Source: JBFMFR01 sp040752025 (lineage in GTDB: Bacteria; Chloroflexota; Anaerolineae; Anaerolineales; UBA4823). Taken from it: DNA of 64,000 bases. Made by a program: the position numbers and the translations under genes. Below are positions 42,388 to 51,015 of the stretch, one piece after another (position 1 is the first letter of the stretch; the number at the start of each line of letters is the position of its first letter). The DNA lies in the NCBI GenBank assembly GCA_040752025.1, contig JBFMFR010000025.1, positions 1 through 64,000 of the forward strand. Direction: 5' to 3'. Below the pieces are notes generated by a model. That model saw only the letters and a list, made by a program, of their open reading frames with translations, was not told the DNA's origin and did no database searches.

Positions 42388-43388
42388 CTGCCGAGACGGT
42401 CTACAGCGAACTGCTCACCCCGCGTCTGCGCCTTTCCCCAGTTTCGCTGGCCGACCTGCCCGATCTGCAGGCCCTGTTCGGACAATCCGAAGTAGCACGC
42501 TACCTGCCCGGCGGCGAGCCCTACCCACCCGAAGTGATGCACACCGAGCTGGAAAGCATGCTGGCCCACTGGCAGCAGCACGACTATGGCATGTTCGCGA
42601 TACGCAGCCGGGAGACCGAGGCTTTCCTGGGTTACTGCGGCGTGCAGCACCTGCACGCTGGACCGGGTGGGGTTTCCCCCGCCGCACTGGAGCGCTATGC
42701 AAAGGCCGGCGAAATCCCGGTCGAAATCCTGTACGGCCTGACGCCGGGCGACTGGGGACAGGGGCTGGCCAGCGAGGCCGGGTTAGCCTGCCTGCGCTAC
42801 GCCTTCGAAGTACTGGAGCTGCCCCAGGTCACAGCCGCCATCCATCCAGACAACGCCGCCTCCAAACGCATCCTGGTCGAAAAGCTCGGCCTACGCCCGG
42901 CCCCGGGGCTGGATTTCTACGGCGACTGCCCGCACTTCGCCCTCGAGCGCCAGGCATACCAGCCTGGCGCAGCCCCGCTCTTCAACCTGAGCACCGACCC
43001 GGCCCGCCTGGATATCGAGGCGATCTGCGCCTTCTTGCAGCGCGCTTACTGGGCGCAAGGCCGGCGGCGCGAGACGGTGGAGCGCAGCTTGCAGCACTCG
43101 CTGTGCTTCGGCGTGTACGACCGGCAGGTGCAGATCGGCCTGGCGCGCCTGGTGACGGACTTCGCCACCTTCGCCTGGCTGTGCGATGTATTCATCGACG
43201 AAGCTTACCGCGGCCACGGCCTGGGCAAATGGCTGGTGAAAGCGACCCTGTCGCATCCCGAATTGCAGAGCCTGCGGCGCTGGATGCTGGCGACGCGCGA
43301 CGCCCACGGCCTGTACCGCCAGTTCGGCTACCAGCCGCTCAGCGCCCCGGAGCGTTGGATGGAGCGCTTCAACTCACAGGCCTCTTGA
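42384..43388 (+). CDS. tandem GNAT acetyltransferase
   Basis: 334 residues with two GNAT folds. The first (about 1-190) is RimJ/RimL-like: LLTPRLRLSPVSLADLPDLQALF ... YGLTPGDWGQGLASEAGLACLRYAF ... HPDNAASKRILVEKLG. The second (about 195-330) is a short GNAT of the type with LARLVTDFATFAWLCDVFIDEAYRGHGLGKWLVKATLSHP, where YRGHGLGKW is the acetyl-CoA pyrophosphate loop. Translational coupling to the dipeptidase suggests that the product or substrate is an amino acid or peptide amine. Confidence 0.88.
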   Translation: MTAETVYSELLTPRLRLSPVSLADLPDLQALFGQSEVARYLPGGEPYPPEVMHTELESMLAHWQQHDYGMFAIRSRETEAFLGYCGVQHLHAGPGGVSPAALERYAKAGEIPVEILYGLTPGDWGQGLASEAGLACLRYAFEVLELPQVTAAIHPDNAASKRILVEKLGLRPAPGLDFYGDCPHFALERQAYQPGAAPLFNLSTDPARLDIEAICAFLQRAYWAQGRRRETVERSLQHSLCFGVYDRQVQIGLARLVTDFATFAWLCDVFIDEAYRGHGLGKWLVKATLSHPELQSLRRWMLATRDAHGLYRQFGYQPLSAPERWMERFNSQAS

Positions 43389-43404
43389 GCACGAACTTGC
43401 TGAA

Positions 43405-43440
43405 AACATAGCCCGCCCCAACCCAGGGACGGGCTATGTT
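43405..43440 (+). terminator. intrinsic-type hairpin after the GNAT gene
   Basis: AACATAGCCCG at 43405-43415 pairs exactly with 43430-43440; flanking As and the final TTTCT give a weak U-tract on the plus strand. It sits 17 bp after the stop codon. Confidence 0.7.
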
Positions 43441-43537
43441 TCTGAGGAGAGGGCTTGAAAGCCGATGCCGCAACCCAACCAACCCGGAGGAGAAAACCGG
43501 GGACCCTCTATGAATTCAATCGGACTGGTCAGCGGCC

Positions 43538-44395
43538 TTATTCGGCCGGGCCAAACTCGGCGATAATCGCCTCGAGAACCTCATCGGACATGCCATAGGT
43601 GTGCTCGGGGCCAGGGAATTCTCCCGAGCGGACTTCACTGGCGTACTGGTCGAATGTCAGGCGCATAGTTTGCGCCAGGTCAACGTACTGCTTGGCAAAC
43701 TTGGGAGTAAAGCGGTCGAACAGCCCCAGGACGTCGTGGGTGACCAGCAGTTGCCCGCTGCAGCCCGGACCGCCGCCGATGCTGATCGTCGGCACGTGCA
43801 GCTTCTTAGTGACGTAGGCGGAGAGCTTGCCTGGCACCGCTTCGAAAATGATGGCAAATGCGCCGGCCTCTTGCAAGGCCAGGGCCTCGCGCATTACTTT
43901 GCGGGCGGTCTCGATGGACTTGCCTTGCACTTTGAGGCCTCCCAACGCTCCCACGCTCTGCGGGTGCAGGCCGACGTGCCCAACGACGGCGATGCCCATC
44001 TCGACAATGGCGCGCGTTTTCTCGATGTGCTGCGGCGTAGCTTCAAACTTGACCGCATCCACGTGCGCCTCAGTGACGAAGCGCGCTGCGTTGCGCATGG
44101 TCTCTTCGATCGAGTATTGAAACGATCCAAAAGGCATATCAGCCACCACCATGGTGCGAGTGCAGGCGCGGGCGACTGCGGCGCAATGCATTACCATCAT
44201 ATCCATCGTGGCGGTCAGGGTATTCTCGTGTCCGTGAACCACCATGGCGGCCGAATCACCCACCAGGATCATATCAATGCCAGCATCGTTAATTTGCCTG
44301 GCAGTGGGGAAATCGTAGGCGGTCAGCATGGTAATGATCTCGCCGCGGTCCTTCATTTCCTGGATGGTGCGTACGTTGACTTTCTCGATGCTCAT
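43538..44395 (-). CDS. panB: 3-methyl-2-oxobutanoate hydroxymethyltransferase
   Basis: 285 residues, normal for PanB. VGDSAAMVVHGHENTL (metal Asp47), ADMPFGSF (Asp86), VKFE (Lys116), GHVGLHPQSV and the catalytic-Glu segment FEAVP (Glu185) are all in place. PanB transfers a hydroxymethyl group from 5,10-methylene-THF to 2-oxoisovalerate to make ketopantoate, the first pantothenate step. No panC, panD or panE is nearby. Instead it closes a sugar-type ABC transport and aldolase operon, so a catabolic ketoacid aldolase role is possible. Sequence alone supports a working enzyme. Confidence 0.93.
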   Translation of the reverse strand: MSIEKVNVRTIQEMKDRGEIITMLTAYDFPTARQINDAGIDMILVGDSAAMVVHGHENTLTATMDMMVMHCAAVARACTRTMVVADMPFGSFQYSIEETMRNAARFVTEAHVDAVKFEATPQHIEKTRAIVEMGIAVVGHVGLHPQSVGALGGLKVQGKSIETARKVMREALALQEAGAFAIIFEAVPGKLSAYVTKKLHVPTISIGGGPGCSGQLLVTHDVLGLFDRFTPKFAKQYVDLAQTMRLTFDQYASEVRSGEFPGPEHTYGMSDEVLEAIIAEFGPAE

Positions 44396-44440
44396 AATCG
44401 GTTCTCCTGATTGGAATTATTTCCGGCAATTCTGGCGGGG

Positions 44441-45487
44441 CTAAAGCAGCGCCCGGCGTTCTTGGATCACGTCCAGGACGCGATACCAACTCTTGAGGAA
44501 ACTGCTGCGGAAGAGCTGCACCGGGCCGAAGTCGGCGTACTCCTCCAGGCTCAGCCCGTCATCCAGGTAGCCACGCTTGAAATCGGGCAGCTTCTCCATC
44601 AATTCATCGATGACCTTCTGCGGCACCGGGTTGAACAGGCGGTAGACCACCGGAGGATTCTGCTCGAGGAGCTTATCGGCCGTCCCCTGCCAGTTGATGG
44701 TGATGCACACGCGCCCGCCGACCATCTCGGTGAAGTGGTGCAGGCCGCGCGCCCCACCACCGATGAAAGTGGCGTTGTAGCCGCGCTGGACCAGGACATC
44801 GTAGGCTTTGCGCGCCACTGCCAGGCCAGCCTGGTGCAGCACATCCGGCGAGATCTGCACATCATGTTCTTTGACATAGTTGCCCAGGAAATCGTCGTAG
44901 ATGCCAGCAATGTGCGACATGTAGAACATGGGCTTCCTGCCATTGGCCTTCGAGACGCGTTCGTAGGTGTCACAGATGGTGGTCACCTGGCTGATGCCGA
45001 AAACTTCGGTGGCGTTCAGGGGCACATCCTGGGGGACGAGATGCTGCATGGCGGCAATGCCCGCCGGGATGACGGGGATCTTGCAGCAGATGTTGGGAGC
45101 GATTTTGCGATTCTCCAGGGATTCGCGCACGATCAGGTCGGCGTCTTCGTCATCGATGGGGTCACCCTGAATGCTGACGTAGCCGTGCTGGCCGCCGCTC
45201 TTCTCGTAGAGGGGCATAAACTTCTCGGCGATAGGCCGGACCATGCGCGCCTGGAAAACCACCGCCGCGTGGCGGTCGTCGGTGACTTCACGCAGGGTCT
45301 GGTCGAGGATCGCCAGGGCATGGCTGTTCTCCTCAGGATGGTCGATCATCTTTTGGGTGTAGGAGGGATTGTTGGTGCAACCCAGGGCGCCGTTTTCCAG
45401 GGCCAGGTCGGCCTGTCTGCGCGTCGGGTTGTTGATCCAGAACATGGTGGGGGATTGTTCGCTCACGCGTAGGAAGTAGGGTTTCAT
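44441..45487 (-). CDS. transaldolase-family protein
   Basis: 348 residues. An (alpha/beta)8 barrel with features of the transaldolase / fructose-6-phosphate aldolase group: FWINNPTRRQADLALENGALGCTNNPS at the N-terminus (cf. the TNPS signature) and ICCKIPVIPAG with Lys136 in the position of the Schiff-base lysine. It differs from the classical enzyme in the rest of the barrel and has a longer C-terminus. Located between a sugar isomerase/epimerase and panB; an aldol cleavage or transfer on a sugar brought in by the linked ABC transporter is the natural guess. Confidence 0.8.
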   Translation of the reverse strand: MKPYFLRVSEQSPTMFWINNPTRRQADLALENGALGCTNNPSYTQKMIDHPEENSHALAILDQTLREVTDDRHAAVVFQARMVRPIAEKFMPLYEKSGGQHGYVSIQGDPIDDEDADLIVRESLENRKIAPNICCKIPVIPAGIAAMQHLVPQDVPLNATEVFGISQVTTICDTYERVSKANGRKPMFYMSHIAGIYDDFLGNYVKEHDVQISPDVLHQAGLAVARKAYDVLVQRGYNATFIGGGARGLHHFTEMVGGRVCITINWQGTADKLLEQNPPVVYRLFNPVPQKVIDELMEKLPDFKRGYLDDGLSLEEYADFGPVQLFRSSFLKSWYRVLDVIQERRALL

Positions 45488-45511
45488 CGTTTTTACCTTT
45501 CTATAAAATCT

Positions 45512-46474
45512 TCAGTTGATCACTGCTTGCAAAGCCTGTAAAGCATCGATCGGGTCGCCCTGGCGCACGATCTGCTTGAGTTCCTGGCGGCCCACCTTGT
45601 CGATCAGCGCCTCGGCCCACAGCAGGCTGCGGTAGGTGGCTGAAAAAGTTTTGGCCGCGTCCAGGCGGAAGGGGGCTACGTCGGAGGTCAGCCAGCTAAC
45701 GTAGCCGTAGTCGTCCAGGTAGAGCAGCATCTCGACCATATCCCAGGGGTTGACCGAGCCAGGGATCATGTCCCAATCCCAGTTGCGATAGTTATCGTTG
45801 ACGTGCACCAGGTAGAGCTTGCCAGCCTGGGCCAGTAAAGCTGCGGCCTGGGCGGTGCTCTCGCCAGCGTACAGGGCGTGGCCCATATCCATGGTCACAC
45901 CCACGTTGGGCAGGCCCACCTGCAGGCAGGCTGCCAGGCTGGTGCCGGCGTTGGGCAGGATCACCTTGTGACGCGGCTCGCTCTGCTTATATTCCAGGCT
46001 GAGGCGCACCTCCGGGCGATAAGCAGCCGCCTGGCCGACACCATCGATGAACCAGCGCCAGGCTACCATATGCTCGATCTCGAAGGAATAATCGTAGCCA
46101 TCGGCCAACGGGCACATGGTGATCATATTACAGCCCACCTCCGCGGCGATATCCATGCCGCGCTGCATGTATTCCACCGCCTCGCGCCGGATGCCGGGGT
46201 CTTTGCTGGTCAACGCGCCGTGGTGGAACTTCGCCTCGGCCTTGATGTTGACGTTGACTGTGGATACTTGCAGGTTATGCTCAGCCAGCAACCGCCTGGT
46301 GAGGGCCAAATCCGCAAAATCGAAGGGGTAAACCAGCTCTAACCCTTGCAAACCTTCGATTTGAGCCGCCACCTCGAACTTGCCAGCGATGTCACGGTCT
46401 TCGCCGTAGGTGCTGAAACGGTCGTTGAGCTTACCTAAAAACCCGAGAATGACAGAATACTTCCAGTTTGGCAT
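45512..46474 (-). CDS. sugar phosphate isomerase/epimerase (xylose-isomerase-like TIM barrel)
   Basis: 320 residues of the AP-endonuclease-2 / IolE-IolI type barrel. Conserved metal-site carboxylates and histidines can be seen in LSLEYKQSEPRHK, VTMDMGHALYAGES and LVHVNDNYRNWDWDMIPG. Members isomerise or epimerise free or phosphorylated sugars and inosose. It follows the permease genes with about 90 bp between, a gap that contains a hairpin, and precedes the transaldolase-family gene by 25 bp. Confidence 0.88.
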   Translation of the reverse strand: MPNWKYSVILGFLGKLNDRFSTYGEDRDIAGKFEVAAQIEGLQGLELVYPFDFADLALTRRLLAEHNLQVSTVNVNIKAEAKFHHGALTSKDPGIRREAVEYMQRGMDIAAEVGCNMITMCPLADGYDYSFEIEHMVAWRWFIDGVGQAAAYRPEVRLSLEYKQSEPRHKVILPNAGTSLAACLQVGLPNVGVTMDMGHALYAGESTAQAAALLAQAGKLYLVHVNDNYRNWDWDMIPGSVNPWDMVEMLLYLDDYGYVSWLTSDVAPFRLDAAKTFSATYRSLLWAEALIDKVGRQELKQIVRQGDPIDALQALQAVIN

Positions 46475-46503
46475 GCTAAGACTCCTGTAAGGATGTGATC
46501 GAC

Positions 46504-46541
46504 GCGAGCGGAACGGCGCACACGAATGCGTTCACGCTCGC
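46504..46541 (-). other. intercistronic hairpin between permease and isomerase genes
   Basis: The arm from 46504 (GCGAGCG-GAACG) pairs with the arm ending at 46541 (CGTTC-ACGCTCGC) with a single bulge. It may stabilise the upstream transporter mRNA or partly end transcription. Confidence 0.45.
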
Positions 46542-46567
46542 AAGTTCCGCCAGGATTTCCTGTTCTT

Positions 46568-47425
46568 CTAGCCTTTGACCGCCCCGGCGGTCATACCCTT
46601 GACGTAGTATTCCAGGAAAAATGAGTACAGGAAGGCAATCGGCACAGAACCGAGCAGCGCCGCGGCCATCAAGGAACCCCAAAAATAGACATCGCCCAGC
46701 ACCAACTGGCTGACCACCCCAATCGGCAGGGTCTTGACACTGTTGGATTGGGCCAGGGTCAGGGCATAGATGAATTCGTTCCACGACAAGGTGAAGGCGA
46801 ACAGGCCAGCAGCTACGATGCCCGGCAGGCTGATGGGCAGCACAATACTGCGGAAGGCGTGAAAACGCGTGCAGCCGTCCACCATAGCGCATTCTTCCAG
46901 TTCCTTGGGGATACCTTTGAAATATCCCATCAACAACCAGGTGCAGAAGGGGATCAAGAAAGTCGGGTAGGCGATCATCAAAGCGATGGGCTTATCGAAC
47001 AGGCCCAGGTTGCGGATTACGTAAGCCAGGGGCAGAAAGAGCAATGAAGTCGGCACCAGGTAGGAGATGAAGATCATCATTCCCATCGGCTGAGCGCCTT
47101 TGAAGCGCAGGCGCGCCAGGGCGTAAGCCGCCAGGGTGCCGATGGTCAGGGATAGGACGGTCGAGACGATGGCAACACTGACGCTGTTCTTCAACCAGAT
47201 CAGAAAGGGCGTGTTCTCCAATAAATACTTGTAGTGATACAGCGTGGGCTTCTTGACAATCAATGGGAATTGGCTCAGGTTATAGATTTCTGTGTCCGGC
47301 TTGACCGAGGTAATCAGCATCCAGTAAAAGGGGAACAGCATGATCACCAGGAAGAAACCCAGGCCGCCATATACCCCAATCCCCTTGACGATGCGCTGGA
47401 AACGTTTGCTTGAAGTGATTTTCAT
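46568..47425 (-). CDS. carbohydrate ABC transporter permease, MalG/UgpE type
   Basis: 285 residues with six membrane helices. The cytoplasmic EAA loop is present as ECAMVDGCTRFHAFRSIVLPISLPGI, the site that docks the ATPase. The N-terminal first helix and GVVSQLVLGDVYFWGSLMAAALLG are typical of CUT1-family inner-membrane subunits. It forms a pair with the upstream permease. No ATPase gene is in the window; CUT1 systems often share one encoded elsewhere (MsmK-like). Confidence 0.93.
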   Translation of the reverse strand: MKITSSKRFQRIVKGIGVYGGLGFFLVIMLFPFYWMLITSVKPDTEIYNLSQFPLIVKKPTLYHYKYLLENTPFLIWLKNSVSVAIVSTVLSLTIGTLAAYALARLRFKGAQPMGMMIFISYLVPTSLLFLPLAYVIRNLGLFDKPIALMIAYPTFLIPFCTWLLMGYFKGIPKELEECAMVDGCTRFHAFRSIVLPISLPGIVAAGLFAFTLSWNEFIYALTLAQSNSVKTLPIGVVSQLVLGDVYFWGSLMAAALLGSVPIAFLYSFFLEYYVKGMTAGAVKG

Positions 47426-47443
47426 GAGCTACTCCGCAAAAAC

Positions 47444-48388
47444 CTAATCTTGCCGCTGTAGATAGCGCAATTGCAAGATCACCGCGATCGCCAGCACTGG
47501 GAACATGAACAGAGAAATAGCCGCGCCCTCTCCCAATTTACCGCTCAGGATAGCAACCTGGTGCGTCAGGGTGGCGAACAGGTGAGTGCTGTTGACTGGT
47601 CCGCCGCGGGTCAGCACGTACACGATCTGGAAATCGGCGAAGGTCTGCACGATCGAAAACAGGGTCACTACCGCGGTGACGGGCATCAGCAGCGGCACGG
47701 TCACTTTCCAGAAACGGCTCCAGGCGTTGGCGCCGTCGATCTCTGCGGCCTCGTACAGGTCTTGTGGGATGGCCTGCAAACCCGCCAGCAAGGAAATGCC
47801 GAAGAAAGGGATGCCGCGCCAGATATTGACCATCTGTACGGAAAGCATGGCCCAAAAGGGCTTACCCAGCCAAATGATGCGCTCGTTGATCAGGCCCAAA
47901 TCCATCAGGATGCGGTTGAGGATGCTGAACTGCGAGTCGAACATCCACAGCCAACCCAATGCACTGAGCGAGGTCGGCACGATCCAGGGCAGCAGCATGA
48001 TGCCACGGAAGAAATTCTTGAAGATCTTGATCTCGTCCAGCACCAGGGCCATCAGCATGCCCAGGACTAATTTGAAAAATACTGCTACGATTGCATAATT
48101 GAAAGTGTTGATGGCCGTGCGCTGAAAGATACTGTCTTTCAGCAGTTTGGCGTAGTTTGCCAGGCCGATAAAGACGCCTGTGTCGGAGCGAGCGATCAGG
48201 CGGTCAGTCAGCGACAGCCAAATCGCCACGCAGAAGGGGTAGGCGATCAAGACAAGCAGCAAAATGGCAGCCGGCGCCACCATGGCGGGCCCCAGAACGG
48301 ACTCCCGGTCGAACCAGGTGCTCAAGCGTTGCAATAATCCCACCTTCGTTTTCCTCAGGTCATCCCGGCTGGGAGCGGAAATGGTCAT
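47444..48388 (-). CDS. carbohydrate ABC transporter permease, MalF/UgpA type
   Basis: 314 residues from ATG 48388, with GGAG six bases upstream; an ATG four codons earlier lacks such a site. Six hydrophobic helices follow a cytosolic N-terminus. The EAA loop reads EAAEIDGANAWSRFWKVTVPLLMP. Forms the heterodimeric channel with the gene downstream for import of a sugar or sugar derivative. Confidence 0.93.
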   Translation of the reverse strand: MTISAPSRDDLRKTKVGLLQRLSTWFDRESVLGPAMVAPAAILLLVLIAYPFCVAIWLSLTDRLIARSDTGVFIGLANYAKLLKDSIFQRTAINTFNYAIVAVFFKLVLGMLMALVLDEIKIFKNFFRGIMLLPWIVPTSLSALGWLWMFDSQFSILNRILMDLGLINERIIWLGKPFWAMLSVQMVNIWRGIPFFGISLLAGLQAIPQDLYEAAEIDGANAWSRFWKVTVPLLMPVTAVVTLFSIVQTFADFQIVYVLTRGGPVNSTHLFATLTHQVAILSGKLGEGAAISLFMFPVLAIAVILQLRYLQRQD

Positions 48389-48415
48389 GATCTTCTCCAT
48401 AAATCTACCCGATGG

Positions 48416-48449
48416 GGGTTGCGGCAGGGAATTTCCCCTGCCGCAACCC
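48416..48449 (-). other. 14-bp hairpin between binding-protein and permease genes
   Basis: GGGTTGCGGCAGGG at 48416-48429 pairs exactly with 48436-48449 around six bases. In sugar ABC operons such a hairpin commonly protects the binding-protein mRNA or reduces read-through, giving more binding protein than permease. Confidence 0.7.
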
Positions 48450-48485
48450 TTGGATCAGGGAAGCTTAGTGAAACGTCACTATGGA

Positions 48486-49916
48486 TTAACCACCGTAGAT
48501 GGTCTTCAGTTGCGCGGCGGCCTCCGCAATGACGTCATCCATGGATTTCGCTCCAGAGCAATAACTGGCGAACATATCCACTACGATCCACTTGGCGTAG
48601 GCTTCGGTGCCAGCGCGCAGGTTGGAGCTCGGGTAGCCAGGCAGGTGGGAGTCTTCAGCGTAGTTCTTGAAGGCTGCGATCTTGGGCTGAGTGTTCCACG
48701 GCATGAGCGGTGCATCTTTGTAGTATTTGAGCGCTGGGAAGATGAAGCTGTAGGCCGGAGCAGCCCATGGGGCGATCTGGGCTTCCTCGTTCAGGAACTT
48801 CAACAACGCCTTGGCCGCTTCCACGTTGGGGGAATACTTGAAGATCGCCTGGGACATGAACTCGGCGTAGATGACCGTGCCAGCCGGCCCGGCAGGATAC
48901 TCGAAGTGATCCATCAGGTCTGCCAGGTTCTTATTTTCCTCGCCGACCTTGACCTGAATACCCTGATTACGGGCATTGATGTAGATGCTGGCGGCATTGT
49001 TGGTGACGGAGATGGCGCCAGCGTTGAAGGCGCGGTTGTTGGCCGAGTCATCGTAGGATAGAACATCGTCGGGCATGCAGTCATCTTTGAGCTTCTTCAT
49101 GAACTCCAATGCGGCGCGCGTTTCGGGCGAGTCGATGGTGACCGTCTTGCCATCCTTGGCCACATCCGAAGCGCCGAAGGACCACAGCACCGAGTAGTTA
49201 AAATCGTTGCCATCGCCCACCGCGTGACCGAGTGGGAAGGCAATCGGCGGCTCGCCAGCCACTTTCAACTGCTTGCCAACCTCGTACAGTTCTTCCCAGG
49301 TTTTGGGCGGCGTGGTAACGCCGATTTTTTCGAAGATATCCTTGCGGTAATTGATGGCATGCGAGGCGAAGAAGCGCGGCAGGGCCAGCCATTTGCCGTC
49401 CACCTTGCAGCCTTCTTCGGCTGCGCTGTACCAGCCGCCATACTCTTTGCCCAGATCATCGGCCACATCACTAACATCCGCCAGCGCCTCGGCAAACAGA
49501 TGCGCCGAAGCCTGGTTCAGTTCGATCACATCCGGGCCTGCGCCAGTCTCGGCAGCAGTGGCGGCGATGGTCTGCAAGTCATTCATCGAGACGATGTCGA
49601 CTTCCACGGGCACGTTGTTCTTCGCCCCCCAGGCTTTGACCTCAGCAGCCAGGACTTCGTTGGCCTGCGGGATGAAAGCAGAGCGCAGCTTCAAAGACAG
49701 CTTGGTGCCAGGCGCCACCGAGATCGGAGCGGGCCCGGCAGGAGCTGCCGTTGGCGCCGCGGTGGGAGCAGCCGTAGGTGCTGGGGCGCAGCCTGCCAGG
49801 GCGCTGGAAACGCCCGCTGCCGAAACGCCAGCCGCAAAGGCCATCTTGATGAACTCTCGACGAGAGAGCTTGCCTGTTTTCAGACCATTCACCAGGTTCC
49901 GTTCTTCCTTATCCAT
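48486..49916 (-). CDS. extracellular sugar-binding lipoprotein, Tat-exported
   Basis: 476 residues; GGAGGAAAAG precedes the ATG. The N-terminus carries a twin-arginine signal (KLSRREFIKMAF, Arg19-Arg20) ending in a lipobox ALAGC at Cys43, followed by a PTAAPTAAPTAAP linker. The mature part is a family 1 (MalE/UgpB-like) periplasmic-binding fold (ETGAGPDVIELNQASAHLFAEALADVSD; KTWEELYEVGKQLK; AAKALLKFLNEEAQIAPWAAPAYS). Export by Tat implies folding before export. First gene of the transport operon, with a GntR regulator upstream. Confidence 0.93.
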   Translation of the reverse strand: MDKEERNLVNGLKTGKLSRREFIKMAFAAGVSAAGVSSALAGCAPAPTAAPTAAPTAAPAGPAPISVAPGTKLSLKLRSAFIPQANEVLAAEVKAWGAKNNVPVEVDIVSMNDLQTIAATAAETGAGPDVIELNQASAHLFAEALADVSDVADDLGKEYGGWYSAAEEGCKVDGKWLALPRFFASHAINYRKDIFEKIGVTTPPKTWEELYEVGKQLKVAGEPPIAFPLGHAVGDGNDFNYSVLWSFGASDVAKDGKTVTIDSPETRAALEFMKKLKDDCMPDDVLSYDDSANNRAFNAGAISVTNNAASIYINARNQGIQVKVGEENKNLADLMDHFEYPAGPAGTVIYAEFMSQAIFKYSPNVEAAKALLKFLNEEAQIAPWAAPAYSFIFPALKYYKDAPLMPWNTQPKIAAFKNYAEDSHLPGYPSSNLRAGTEAYAKWIVVDMFASYCSGAKSMDDVIAEAAAQLKTIYGG

Positions 49917-50104
49917 CTTTTCCTCCGGTTTCAGAAATTGTTTTGATTCTACGGGTTGGTGTCAGTGATGCACCAAAATGATGTGCGCACCACCTCTCCA
50001 CTATACATGCTCGATCCTCGTAAGAACTTTCACGATTCGATTATGGAATTGCGAGTGTCCTCCTCGTACCAGGCCGGGTACGGCGGGAATCCAAGTTAGC
50101 CATG

Positions 50105-50797
50105 CTAATCAGGAATGTTCTGCGAAATAGATTGGAGGGCTTCGATGCACTCGCGCGATACGCGCGAACTGATCGCTTGAGTCAGTGCAATCGCCCTGGA
50201 GGCATCGCCATCCCGCAAGGCCCGCAAGATATTACGATGGTCTTCAATTACCGTATCCGGGGTGTTCTGCGCCAGCGTGCGAAAGCGCAGGTTGAGTAGA
50301 ATCTGGCACTGAGCGTGCTGCTCATACCAGGCCTTGAGCAGGCGATGGTGGTTGGCTTTCAAACAAATGAACTCGTGAAACTGCATATCCAGGCGGGCCA
50401 GGTCGTCATAGTTTTTTTCCTGGATAGCCCGGCTTTGTTCTTGGATGATCGTTTCCAGAATCAATAAATCTTCTTCCCCCAGGTTGGGAATCGCCCATTC
50501 GAAAGCCATGCCTTCCAACTGTGAGCGCAGCGAAAAAACTTCCTGGATGTCGTGTTCGCTAAAATTGGTGACAAAACAACCGCGATTGAGGTGGCGCACT
50601 ACCAGTCCTTCTTGCTCAAGCTGGCGCAGGGCTTCGCGTACAGGGATACGGCTGACCGCCATTTGAGCGGCAAGGTCGCTCTCCGCCAGGTGCGTCCCCA
50701 GGCCAAGCTTGCCGCTGACAATCGCATCCCGCAGGGAGTTGACGACTTCCTTGCCAACCGTACGCATTTCGATTTTAGAGAAGATGCCCGTTTGCAT
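50105..50797 (-). CDS. GntR-family regulator, FadR/VanR (FCD) subgroup
   Basis: 230 residues. Residues about 12-75 form the GntR winged helix (VVNSLRDAIVSGKLGLGTHLAESDLAAQMAVSRIPVREALRQLEQEGLVV). The rest is an all-helical FCD domain with metal-site residues in ARLDMQFHEFICLKANHHRL and DHRNILRALRDGD. FCD regulators bind organic or sugar acids. It lies about 190 bp upstream of the ABC operon on the same strand and is the obvious candidate to control it. Its own promoter contains a TGTATACA site of the kind this subgroup binds. Confidence 0.93.
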   Translation of the reverse strand: MQTGIFSKIEMRTVGKEVVNSLRDAIVSGKLGLGTHLAESDLAAQMAVSRIPVREALRQLEQEGLVVRHLNRGCFVTNFSEHDIQEVFSLRSQLEGMAFEWAIPNLGEEDLLILETIIQEQSRAIQEKNYDDLARLDMQFHEFICLKANHHRLLKAWYEQHAQCQILLNLRFRTLAQNTPDTVIEDHRNILRALRDGDASRAIALTQAISSRVSRECIEALQSISQNIPD

Positions 50798-50843
50798 GTC
50801 AGCTATTCCGTTGCGTGTATCCTGTATCCATTATTCCGTATAT

Positions 50844-50851
50844 TGTATACA
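50844..50851. promoter_or_regulatory. TGTATACA palindrome, likely GntR operator
   Basis: Perfect 8-bp palindrome that abuts the -10 box of the gntR promoter. GntR/FadR-type regulators recognise TnGTnnnACnA-like sites, so autoregulation is likely. Confidence 0.55.
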
Positions 50852-50879
50852 TTATACACCCTTAACTAAGACTTGTCAA
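50851..50879 (-). promoter_or_regulatory. promoter of the gntR gene
   Basis: On the minus strand TTGACA (50874-50879) and TATAAT (50851-50856) are both consensus with a 17-bp spacer. The gene starts 54 bp downstream. Confidence 0.85.
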
Positions 50880-50959
50880 TACTCACCTGGTTTTAATCGA
50901 AAAACTCTCATCGCGCCCCTCATGCACCCCTGCTGACCCACCTGTGCTCAAATTGGTTG

Positions 50960-50988
50960 TTGAAGGTTTGGTTCGATTATGCTATACT
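50960..50988 (+). promoter_or_regulatory. promoter upstream of degV
   Basis: TTGAAG (50960-50965) and TATACT (50983-50988) with a 17-bp spacer. Transcription would start near 50995 and meet a terminator about 20 bp further on, before the degV gene. The rest of the 346-bp gap between gntR and degV holds only the gntR promoter and operator and no credible gene. Confidence 0.6.
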
Positions 50989-51015
50989 GCACTATGTAAG
51001 AAGCAGGTAATTGGG

